DNA of 14,590 nucleotides. Origin: Candidatus Rokubacteria bacterium RIFCSPLOWO2_02_FULL_72_37. GTDB taxonomy: Bacteria > Methylomirabilota > Methylomirabilia > Rokubacteriales > CSP1-6. The stretch covers positions 8,500 through 23,089 of the forward strand of contig MGCE01000182.1 of the NCBI GenBank assembly GCA_001790315.1, written 5' to 3'. The notes under the pieces were generated by a model. That model searched no databases, was not told where the DNA came from, and was given only the letters and a program-made list of their open reading frames with translations. Every line of letters begins with the position of its first letter. Position 1 is the first letter of the stretch. Shown piece by piece: positions 7,048-13,220 of this stretch. The position numbers and the translations under genes were made by a program.

Positions 7048-7875
7048 CTATCGCGTCGCGGTGAAGCGGCCGCCGCCGAGCTTCCCCGCCTCGATCAGGC
7101 CGACGAAGAACGCGTAGAGCCGATCGTACTCCTCGAAGCGGGTCTCGCCGAGGCGCGCCACCGTGTCGGCGCGCATCGCCCGGAACATCCGCAGACGCTC
7201 GCGGAGAATCGGCCGCCACTCGTCGGATACATCCTCCGCACCGACGGCGCCGAACCCGGCCCGGCCGAGCAGCGCCCGATAGCCCTCGAGTGTCTGCAAC
7301 GTGGTCGCGGCCATCCAGCGCCAGAGCTGCTCGCGCTCGCGGTCGCCGAGCCGCGGCCGGGCGAGCCAGTCGGTGAATGCGAGTCGGCCGCCGGGAACGA
7401 GCACGCGACGGCATTCCTCGAGGACCAACAGTTTGCGGTCGATGTGCAGCAGGGCTTCCTGGCTGACGCATGCGTCGAACATCGCAGTGCCGAACGGCAG
7501 GGCGGTCGCATCTCCACGGACGATCCGCACGCGCCCGGCCAGGCCGACCAGACGGCTCAGCCGGGCGGCGCCCTCGGCGCGGCGCTGGTTCAGCTCGACG
7601 CCGACCACGCGGCAACGCCGATGGCTCGCGAGGAAGCGCGCGGGGCCGCCGAGCCCGGCGCACACGTCGAGCACCCGACTGGCGGCGCCGATGCCGGCGC
7701 GGCGCGCGAGGGCCTCGACCGCGCCGAGCCCGCCGTAGTGGTCCTGGTCGAAGTCGAAGAGGTCCTCCGCCGTCGGTGACCCGACGCGGCTACCGCGTCG
7801 CCGCCCGACGGCGCGCAGGACCTGCTCCTCGCTGATCGGGTGACGGTCGTAGAAATCGATGACACGGTCGCTCAT
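7048..7875 (-). CDS. class I SAM-dependent methyltransferase
   Basis: 275 residues on the minus strand, ATG at 7875-7873, TAG at 7050-7048. The Rossmann-type methyltransferase fold is clear: motif I VLDVCAGLGG (68-77) binds SAM, VVGVELN supplies the acidic residue at the end of strand 2, RIVRGDATALPF is the motif II region, and HIDRKLLVLEECRRVLVPGG is the post-II/III segment. The N-terminal lead (DFYDRHPISEEQV, then DFDQDHYGGLGAVEALA) resembles small-molecule N- or C-methyltransferases such as the sarcosine/dimethylglycine or UbiE-like groups, but the acceptor cannot be named. GGGGAGG lies about 12 bases before the start, a bit distant; the start is chosen because the family's N-terminal segment begins there. 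It is divergent from citrate synthase, sharing a 68-base gap. Confidence 0.87.
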   Translation of the reverse strand: MSDRVIDFYDRHPISEEQVLRAVGRRRGSRVGSPTAEDLFDFDQDHYGGLGAVEALARRAGIGAASRVLDVCAGLGGPARFLASHRRCRVVGVELNQRRAEGAARLSRLVGLAGRVRIVRGDATALPFGTAMFDACVSQEALLHIDRKLLVLEECRRVLVPGGRLAFTDWLARPRLGDREREQLWRWMAATTLQTLEGYRALLGRAGFGAVGAEDVSDEWRPILRERLRMFRAMRADTVARLGETRFEEYDRLYAFFVGLIEAGKLGGGRFTATR

Positions 7876-7896
7876 CCCTTGAAGCGCCTCCCCGCG

Positions 7897-7902
7897 TATG
7901 AT
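7897..7902 (+). promoter_or_regulatory. possible -10 for citrate synthase
   Basis: TATGAT, followed by AAAA, stands out as an AT patch in the 68-base divergent gap (7876-7943). A start near 7909 would give a leader of about 35 bases. No good -35 is present at the right spacing, so support is modest. Confidence 0.35.
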
Positions 7903-7943
7903 AAAAGCAAACGGACCTTCACAGCCATGTCGCGAGGGAATCC

Positions 7944-9074
7944 ATGAGCGGCGAGCAGAAGGGCGGCCTCGAGGACGTCGTCGTTTCGACATCGGGGATC
8001 TGTTTCATCGACGGCAACGAGGGGCGCCTGGTGTACCGTGGGTACGACGTCAACGAGCTCGTCGAGCGCTCGAGCTTCGAGGAGGTCGTCTTCCTGCTCT
8101 GGCACGGCGATCTCCCGAGCCGGAATGCGCTCGCCGCCCACACGAGAGCGCTCACGTCCACGGCGAATCGCAGGCTGCCGCCGAAACTGATCGACATCCT
8201 GCGCGCGCTCCCGCGGAGGACGGCGCCGATGGACGTGCTTCGCACCGGGGTGTCGGTGCTGGCGGCGTTCGATCCCGACGGCGGCGACAACTCCAGGGAT
8301 GCCACGCTCCGGAAGTCGATCCGGCTGACCGCGCAGCTGCCGACCCTGGTCGCCGCATGGGAGCGCGTGCGCCGCGGCAGGCCGCCGGTCACGCCCACCC
8401 CCCGCCTCGGTCTCGCCGGGAACTTCCTCTACATGCTGAGCGGCAAGACGCCGACCGCCCTCGCCGTGAAGACCTTCGACGTCGGGCTCATTCTCCATGC
8501 CGACCACGAATTCAACGCCTCGACGTTCGCGGCACGGGTGACGGCCGCGACCATGTCGGACGTCCACTCGGCGATCACTTCCGCGATCGGAGCGCTCCGG
8601 GGCCCGCTCCACGGCGGCGCCAACGAGCAAGTGATGCGGATGGTCGAGCAGATCCGGACGCCGGAGCGCGCCGAGGACTGGATCCGTAAGGCGCTCGCCG
8701 ACAAGGCGCGCGTGATGGGCTTCGGCCACCGCGTGTACCGCGTCGAGGACCCGCGCGCCCGGCACCTGCGCCGCCTCGCCGGGGAGCTCGGCCGGCAGGT
8801 GGGCGACACCGGCGCCGTCGAGATCCTCGACACCGTCGCGCGCGTCGTGTCCGCGGACAAGCACCTGCATCCCAACGTCGACCTCTACTCCGGAGCGGCG
8901 TACGCCTCGATGGGTATCCCGACGGACCAGTTCACGCCGATCTTCGCCATCAGCCGGGTCGCGGGCTGGACGGCGCACGTCATGGAACAGCACGGGAACA
9001 ACCGGCTGATCAGGCCGCGCGCGGACTACACGGGCCCGACGCGGCTCTCCTACGTCCCCGCTGACCGGCGCTAG
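7944..9074 (+). CDS. gltA: citrate synthase (short bacterial/archaeal type)
   Basis: 376 residues from ATG 7944 (GAGGGA just upstream), the length of the short dimeric citrate synthases such as Bacillus CitZ and the Thermoplasma enzyme. It would condense acetyl-CoA with oxaloacetate to citrate in the cytoplasm. All catalytic landmarks are present: HADHEFNAST (185-194), the first catalytic histidine in GPLHGGANE (H223), the second in GFGHRVY (H262), and the aspartate in NVDLYSG (D313). The late GIPTDQFTPIFAISR and the final GWTAHVMEQHGNNRLIRPRA match the phosphate/CoA-binding end. The opening GICFIDGNEGRLVYRGYDV is typical. A 2-methylcitrate synthase of the propionate pathway has the same fold and cannot be excluded, but no prpB/prpD neighbour is visible. 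A glycosyltransferase gene starts 24 bases after its stop. Confidence 0.92.
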   Translation: MSGEQKGGLEDVVVSTSGICFIDGNEGRLVYRGYDVNELVERSSFEEVVFLLWHGDLPSRNALAAHTRALTSTANRRLPPKLIDILRALPRRTAPMDVLRTGVSVLAAFDPDGGDNSRDATLRKSIRLTAQLPTLVAAWERVRRGRPPVTPTPRLGLAGNFLYMLSGKTPTALAVKTFDVGLILHADHEFNASTFAARVTAATMSDVHSAITSAIGALRGPLHGGANEQVMRMVEQIRTPERAEDWIRKALADKARVMGFGHRVYRVEDPRARHLRRLAGELGRQVGDTGAVEILDTVARVVSADKHLHPNVDLYSGAAYASMGIPTDQFTPIFAISRVAGWTAHVMEQHGNNRLIRPRADYTGPTRLSYVPADRR

Positions 9075-9098
9075 GGGGGCCGGCGCGCCGCGAAACAG

Positions 9099-9896
9099 AT
9101 GGGCGCGCGCGTCACGCTGGCGATGGTGGTGTTCGACGGCCTCGAGCTGACCCGGGCCTGCCTCGAGAGCCTCCGGAGCACGCGGGAGCCGTTTCGTCTC
9201 GCCGTCGTGGACAACGGCTCGGCGGACGGCACCGCGGAGTTCTTCGAGCGCTTCCCGTACTCGTTCCCGCTCGCCTACGAGCGGCGCCCGGCGGGCGGGT
9301 CGGTGATCGCCGCGCTGAACCGTGCCTGGCGACTCGCGGACGCCGACGCCGTGTGCTTTCTGCACAACGACACGGAGGTCGTGGATCCCGCGTGGCTCTC
9401 GCGGCTGCTCGCGGCACTCGAGACACCGGGCGCCGGCCTGAGCGGTCTCTACGGAGCCAAGCGCCTGCGGCGGGACGGGCGGGCGGTGGGGCGGACGATC
9501 GTCCACAGCCTCGCCCCGACTCCGACGGTGCGAGCCCCGTGGGAGGAAGTCGCGTTCGTCGACTCCGTCTGCATGTGCCTGCCGCGCCCCCTGATGGAGG
9601 AGATCGGTGGCTTCGACGAGGGCTACGGGTTCTATCACGGACACGACCGTGATCTGTCGCTCGCGGTCCGTGAGCGGGGACGGCGCTGCCTCGTCGTCCA
9701 CGCCCCGTTCATCCACCGTGGGGGCGGCACGCGCGCGCGCGACTTCGGGCGCGACCCGGGGCGCGAGCGTGAGGACCTCAGGATGCGCGAGGCCGCGCTG
9801 GCCCGGTTCGCCGCCAAGTGGCGACATCGGCTGCCGTGCGACGTGCGGCTCCCCGGCCCGCGTCTGCGCGACTGGGTGAGGGCGAAGCTCGGATGA
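9099..9896 (+). CDS. glycosyltransferase family 2
   Basis: 265 residues from ATG 9099. GT-A fold motifs: the first strand VTLAMVVFDG (5-14), nucleotide-binding VVDNGSADGT (36-45), the DxD-region HNDTEVV (89-95), and the acceptor-side GGFDEGYGF (170-178) followed by HGHDRDLSLAV (180-190), which corresponds to the usual G-E-D-x-D-L catalytic-base segment, with histidine where glutamate is common. No membrane helix, so it is a cytosolic or peripheral enzyme that would transfer a sugar from a nucleotide-sugar donor to an unknown acceptor. The ribosome binding site is poor (a G-run 18 bases upstream), so expression may depend on read-through from citrate synthase. The stop overlaps the next start (ATGA 9893-9896). 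It opens a four-gene overlapped run with an oxidoreductase, an epimerase-like protein and a LOG protein. Confidence 0.85.
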   Translation: MGARVTLAMVVFDGLELTRACLESLRSTREPFRLAVVDNGSADGTAEFFERFPYSFPLAYERRPAGGSVIAALNRAWRLADADAVCFLHNDTEVVDPAWLSRLLAALETPGAGLSGLYGAKRLRRDGRAVGRTIVHSLAPTPTVRAPWEEVAFVDSVCMCLPRPLMEEIGGFDEGYGFYHGHDRDLSLAVRERGRRCLVVHAPFIHRGGGTRARDFGRDPGREREDLRMREAALARFAAKWRHRLPCDVRLPGPRLRDWVRAKLG

Positions 9897-11056
9897 GCCA
9901 ACTCGGCGTCGGAATCGTGGGTGCGCGCTTCGCCGCCGATCTCCACGCGACGAACTTCCGGCCGCTACGTGGCACGAAGGTCGCGCTGGCCGCCGTCTGC
10001 TCGAGGACGCGGGCCGAGGCTCAAGCGTTCGCCGCGCGCCACGACATCCCGCGCGTCTTCACCGATTATCGGGAGCTGATCGCCGCGCCTGACGTCGAGG
10101 TGGTGGACATCTGCTCCACGACCGACACGCACCACGAGGTGGCGATCGCCGCGGCCGGTGCCGGCAAGCACGTGATCGTCGAGAAGCCGCTCACCGGCGC
10201 CTTCTGCGAGGCGACGACCTCACGGGAGTCGATGCTGACGCAAGCGCTCGGAAACGCCGACGCCGTGCTCGAGGCGGTGACGCGTGCCGGTGTGACGCTC
10301 TGCTACGCGGAGGACTTCGTCTACGCCCCGCCCGTGGCGAAGCTCCGGCGGCTCGTGGAGGCGAGCGGCGGCGCGATCCTCGAGCTCCGGGGCGAGGAGA
10401 GTCACTCGGGGTCGCACGCCGCGTACGCCGCGCGCTGGCGGAGCTCGGGCGGGGGCTCGTTGCTCCGCATGGGCTCGCACCCGATCGGCGTCGTCCTGCA
10501 CCTCAAGCACTGGGAGGGGCGCCGGCGCCACGGCCGGCCGATCCGGGCCAGGGCGGTTACGGCCGAGGTGGCGGGGCTCACGCGCCTGCCCGCGGTCGCG
10601 GACCTGCGGCGCTACATGTCGACCCGGGCGGTGGACGTCGAGGACTGGGCGGTCGCGATCCTCACCTTCGAGGACGGCACGATGGCCACGGTGCACTCGA
10701 ACGACGTCACGCTGGGCGGCGTGCGCAATGTCGTGACGGCCTACCTGACGAACGCGGTCGTGCACGCGAACATCACGCCCAACACGACGCTCACGGCGTA
10801 TGCCCCCGACGCCGCGGTGTGGGGCGACGAATACATCAGCGAGAAGGTCGAGACCAAGGCCGGCTGGCAGTTCCCGAGCCCCGAGGAGGACTGGATGCGC
10901 GGCTACCCCCAGGAGCTGGAAGATTTCGTCGACGCCATCCGTGAGCGCCGTGAGCCCCTGTCCGGCGCGGCGCTGGCCCGCGAGGTGGTCGAGGTGATCT
11001 ACGCGGGCTATCTCTCGGCGGCGACGGGCAGGCGGGTCGAGCTGGCGCGGCCATGA
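9893..11056 (+). CDS. Gfo/Idh/MocA family NAD(P)-dependent oxidoreductase
   Basis: 387 residues from ATG 9893, which overlaps the glycosyltransferase stop. The N-terminal Rossmann domain has GVGIVGARF (5-13), the strand-end VDICSTTDTHHEVA (71-84) and the catalytic EKP lysine at 97-99 (VIVEKPLTG). The C-terminal alpha/beta domain carries GEESHSGSH (167-175), SSGGGSLLRMGSHPIG (184-199) and, near the end, EEDWMRGYPQELEDF (331-345) plus EPLSGAALAREVVEVIYAGYLSA (354-376). These belong to a recognisable subgroup with the GEESHSGSH and W-M-x-GYPQE signatures, for which I know no proven substrate. Family members oxidise or reduce sugars, inositols or related polyols. Start and stop (ATGA 11053-11056) are both overlapped by neighbours, indicating translational coupling. 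Confidence 0.88.
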   Translation: MSQLGVGIVGARFAADLHATNFRPLRGTKVALAAVCSRTRAEAQAFAARHDIPRVFTDYRELIAAPDVEVVDICSTTDTHHEVAIAAAGAGKHVIVEKPLTGAFCEATTSRESMLTQALGNADAVLEAVTRAGVTLCYAEDFVYAPPVAKLRRLVEASGGAILELRGEESHSGSHAAYAARWRSSGGGSLLRMGSHPIGVVLHLKHWEGRRRHGRPIRARAVTAEVAGLTRLPAVADLRRYMSTRAVDVEDWAVAILTFEDGTMATVHSNDVTLGGVRNVVTAYLTNAVVHANITPNTTLTAYAPDAAVWGDEYISEKVETKAGWQFPSPEEDWMRGYPQELEDFVDAIRERREPLSGAALAREVVEVIYAGYLSAATGRRVELARP

Positions 11057-11916
11057 TCCCCTTCGCGAAGGGCCACGGCCTCGGCAACGACTACATCGTG
11101 CTGCGCGAAGCAGATCTCGGACGGCCGCTGTCCGTGCAGGCGATCGTGAGGATCTGCGACAGGAACTGGGGTGTCGGATCCGATGGCATCTTGCTGCTCG
11201 TGCCGACCGCGCGGGCGGATTTCGGACTCCGCATCTTCAACCCCGACGGCAGCGAGGCCGAGAAATCCGGCAACGGACTCCGGATCTTCGCGAAATACCT
11301 GGTCGACCACGGCTACGCGCGGGCGGCGACGTTCTCCGTGGACACCAAGGGGGGGGTCGTCGAGTGCCAGTGCCACGTCCGCGACGGCCGCGTCGCCTTC
11401 GTCACGGTGGAGATGGGGCGAGCCACGTTCCGTGCGCCGGAGATCCCGATGAGCGGCCAGGATCGCGAGGTCGTCGGTGTGCCGCTCCAGCTCGCCGACG
11501 GCACGGCGCTCTCGGTGACGGCGGTCTCGGTGGGGAACCCGCACTGCGTCGTCTTCGTGGACCGGCTCGAGGAGGCCGAGTGCCGCCGGCTCGGCCCGCT
11601 GGTGGAGCGCCACCCGGCGTTCCCCAACCGGACCAACGTCCAGTTCGCCCGCGCGCACGCCCGCGACACGCTCGATATCCTCATCTGGGAGCGGGGGGCC
11701 GGGTACACGCTCGCCTCGGGCTCCTCGTCCTGCGGCGCCGCGGCGGCGGCGGTACGGAACGGCCTGTGCGACCGCGGCCGTGTCCATGTCCGCATGCCTG
11801 GCGGAGAGCTCGTGGTCGAAGTCCGCCCCGACTGGTCGCTGCGCCTCGAGGGGCCCGTGGAGGAGGTCTATCGCGGAACGCTCTCGGCGGAGTTCGTCGC
11901 GGCGCACCTCGCGTGA
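11053..11916 (+). CDS. DapF-like epimerase fold protein with both catalytic Cys replaced by Ser
   Basis: 287 residues from ATG 11053, overlapping the upstream stop. It aligns along its whole length with diaminopimelate epimerase: GHGLGNDY (7-14), NWGVGSDGIL (38-47), FNPDGSEAEKSGNG (62-75), SVGNPHCVVFVD (159-170), NRTNVQF (192-198), WERGAGYTLASGSSSC (212-227) and a final strand-helix. In true DapF, which interconverts LL- and meso-diaminopimelate for lysine and peptidoglycan, the two acid/base residues are cysteines in CGNG and ACGTG. Here they are Ser72 (TCC, 11266) and Ser222 (TCG, 11716); Cys227 aligns with the later cysteine of the second motif. Substrate-framework residues (Asn12, Asn162, Asn195, Glu213-Arg214) are kept. 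It may be a DapF with altered chemistry, or a paralogue acting on a different amino acid or as an isomerase/binding protein. I therefore do not give it the dapF symbol. The stop overlaps the LOG gene (GTGA). Confidence 0.85.
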   Translation: MIPFAKGHGLGNDYIVLREADLGRPLSVQAIVRICDRNWGVGSDGILLLVPTARADFGLRIFNPDGSEAEKSGNGLRIFAKYLVDHGYARAATFSVDTKGGVVECQCHVRDGRVAFVTVEMGRATFRAPEIPMSGQDREVVGVPLQLADGTALSVTAVSVGNPHCVVFVDRLEEAECRRLGPLVERHPAFPNRTNVQFARAHARDTLDILIWERGAGYTLASGSSSCGAAAAAVRNGLCDRGRVHVRMPGGELVVEVRPDWSLRLEGPVEEVYRGTLSAEFVAAHLA

Positions 11917-12497
11917 AGCGCGTCTGCGTGTTCGCCGGCTCGTCGAGCGGCGCCCGCCCCGCGTACGTGGCCGCGGCGCGCGCGCTCGGGGCGGTGCTGT
12001 GTCGCCGGGGACTCGGCCTCGTGTATGGCGGCGGCGCGGTCGGGCTGATGGGCGCGCTCGCCGATGCCACGCTCGACGGCGGTGGCGAGGTGATCGGCGT
12101 GATCCCAAACGGGCTCGCGACGCGCGAGCTCGCGCACCCCGGCGTCACCGATCTGCGCGTGGTCGGCTCCATGCACGAGCGCAAGGCGGCGATGGCCTCG
12201 CTCGCGGACGCGTTCATCGCCCTGCCGGGCGGGCTCGGCACGCTCGAGGAAACGCTCGAGATCCTCACGTGGTCGCAGCTCGGGATCCACGCCAAACCGA
12301 TCGGCGCGCTCGACGTCGACGGTTACTGGGAGGGTCTGCGCCGGATGCTCGGCCACGCGGTGGACGAGGGTTTCGTGCGCGCCGAACACGCGGCGCTCCT
12401 GCTCTTCGGCCCCGCGCCCGACGACCTCCTCGACCGCCTCGCGGCGTGGCGCCCTCCCGCCTTCCGGCGCGCCTGGCTCGGCCCCGCGCAGATCTGA
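11913..12497 (+). CDS. LOG family protein (cytokinin riboside 5'-monophosphate phosphoribohydrolase type)
   Basis: 194 residues from GTG 11913, overlapping the previous stop by four bases. This is the usual length of the TIGR00730/LOG family. Motifs: CVFAGSSSGARP (5-16), LVYGGGAVGLMGALADA (37-53), the MHERK segment (87-91) and the signature PGGLGTLEETLE (105-116), which together form the nucleotide-monophosphate site; the catalytic arginine/glutamate pair of MHER and GTLEE is present. Characterised members release the base from N6-modified AMP or from AMP/other nucleotides; older annotations call them lysine decarboxylases, which is not supported. In bacteria the physiological role is often unclear. 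As last gene of the four-gene run it is followed by a strong hairpin. Confidence 0.88.
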   Translation: MKRVCVFAGSSSGARPAYVAAARALGAVLCRRGLGLVYGGGAVGLMGALADATLDGGGEVIGVIPNGLATRELAHPGVTDLRVVGSMHERKAAMASLADAFIALPGGLGTLEETLEILTWSQLGIHAKPIGALDVDGYWEGLRRMLGHAVDEGFVRAEHAALLLFGPAPDDLLDRLAAWRPPAFRRAWLGPAQI

Positions 12498-12502
12498 GTG
12501 GA

Positions 12503-12535
12503 CGTCGGGGGGAGCGCCCGCCGCTCCCCCCGACG
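12503..12535 (+). terminator. 14-bp perfect GC hairpin closing the 9099-12497 run
   Basis: CGTCGGGGGGAGCG (12503-12516) and CGCTCCCCCCGACG (12522-12535) pair perfectly around a 5-base loop, starting 5 bases after the LOG stop. It is a very stable structure but has no T-tract after it; it would act as a U-less or Rho-assisted terminator, or protect the 3' end of the mRNA. Confidence 0.65.
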
Positions 12536-12596
12536 CCCCCCACCGCAATCCCGGGAGTGCGATTCGTTCACGCCCTCTGGGGCCAGGGGGGGCTCC

Positions 12597-12614
12597 GGGC
12601 GCCCTCAGGCGCCC
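12597..12614 (+). repeat. second short hairpin in the 12498-12657 spacer
   Basis: GGGCGCC, loop CTCA, GGCGCCC: a perfect 7-bp stem with a 4-base loop. It lies between the terminator hairpin and the extended -10 at 12640. It may add to termination or be an operator; nothing else is evident in this spacer. Confidence 0.4.
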
Positions 12615-12639
12615 ACGTCCGAACGCCGTTACGCGCTCA

Positions 12640-12648
12640 TGGTACACT
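12640..12648 (+). promoter_or_regulatory. extended -10 promoter for the small-protein operon
   Basis: TGGTACACT is an extended -10 (TGn, then TACACT at 12643-12648). The predicted transcription start, about 12655, lies only about three bases before the GTG at 12658, so the transcript would be leaderless or nearly so. No convincing -35 is seen. Confidence 0.5.
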
Positions 12649-12657
12649 CGCGCCGCA

Positions 12658-13026
12658 GTGATCGCCGCCTGGTGCTGGGAGCTGATCGAGCCGTACCTCA
12701 AGCGCAACCTCCTGACCCGGGGCGTCGAGCGGCCGACGCGTCGCGAGCTTCTCGAGGAGTTCGGTCGCGTGTGGCCCGGCTTCACGGTGACCATCGGGGT
12801 GCAGGAGCCGTTCGCGGGGACCATCCGCTTCAAGTGGCTCGTGCGACTTCGGACCGACGAGCTGGACCAGTTCCTGGAGGATCCGCCAGCCTGGATCGCC
12901 GCGCGTTGGGGCGGCGGGAAGTTCAAGATGAATCTGCACCACGGCCTCCACTTCGTGAGCACGAAGAACTTCAAGCCTGTGGGCGCGCCGCGCTGGCAAG
13001 AGGCGCCCGAGCTGCCGACCGACTGA
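12658..13026 (+). CDS. small uncharacterised protein (122 aa)
   Basis: 122 residues from GTG 12658 to TGA 13024-13026. I do not recognise the family. It is rich in tryptophan and basic residues, with an amphipathic N-terminus (MIAAWCWELIEPYLKRNLL), a middle that reads as beta strands (FTVTIGVQEP, then GTIRFKWLVRL) and a distinctive conserved-looking tail ARWGGGKFKMNLHHGLHFVSTKNFKP (82-107 in pieces: WGGGKFKMN, HHGLHF, TKNFKP). No signal peptide or membrane helix is convincing. There is no Shine-Dalgarno before the start and an extended -10 sits immediately upstream, so translation is probably leaderless; no alternative start exists before an internal ATG near residue 91. Codon use is the same GC-rich type as its neighbours, which supports a real gene. 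It is followed by a second small gene 11 bases on. Confidence 0.7.
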   Translation: MIAAWCWELIEPYLKRNLLTRGVERPTRRELLEEFGRVWPGFTVTIGVQEPFAGTIRFKWLVRLRTDELDQFLEDPPAWIAARWGGGKFKMNLHHGLHFVSTKNFKPVGAPRWQEAPELPTD

Positions 13027-13037
13027 GGGGTGACGAG

Positions 13038-13220
13038 ATGCCGAGCGACGAGACGCGACGGGTGCTCAAGGTGTTCGGCGTGGCGGTGACCAACCTCGAG
13101 GACGCCATCGAGCGGAAGGCATCCTTCGACGAGATCATGAAGTGGGATCAAGAAGTCGCGGAGCGGTTGCGGGAGACGAGCGCCCTCGTCCAGCGCCTCC
13201 GGAGCCGCCGCATCGGATGA
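13038..13220 (+). CDS. small helical protein of unknown function (60 aa)
   Basis: 60 residues from ATG 13038; GAGGGG at 13025-13030 is well placed. The sequence begins MPSDETRRVLKVFGVAVTNLEDAI and then is almost all helix-forming, with a charged stretch of Glu, Arg and Lys (EVAERLRETSALVQRLRSRR) that could form a coiled coil. No cysteine, no signal peptide. It starts 11 bases after the 122-residue protein and its stop overlaps the start of the metal-receptor gene (ATGA 13217-13220), so the three are very likely one operon. A partner or regulator of either neighbour is possible; no function can be assigned. Confidence 0.65.
   Translation: MPSDETRRVLKVFGVAVTNLEDAIERKASFDEIMKWDQEVAERLRETSALVQRLRSRRIG

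Noticed and set aside
7872..9827. 651-residue open frame on the minus strand opposite citrate synthase and the glycosyltransferase
   Set aside because: Same low-complexity charged composition; citrate synthase with all catalytic residues occupies the other strand.
11913..12497. Lysine decarboxylase function for the LOG protein
   Set aside because: The PGGxGTxxE and MHER motifs define the nucleotide phosphoribohydrolase family; it has no PLP-binding features. The decarboxylase name is a legacy annotation.
12658..13220. Toxin-antitoxin pair formed by the 122- and 60-residue proteins
   Set aside because: The size and order are compatible, but no known toxin or antitoxin motif is visible and a third gene is overlapped with the pair. 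I kept it as an unknown operon instead.
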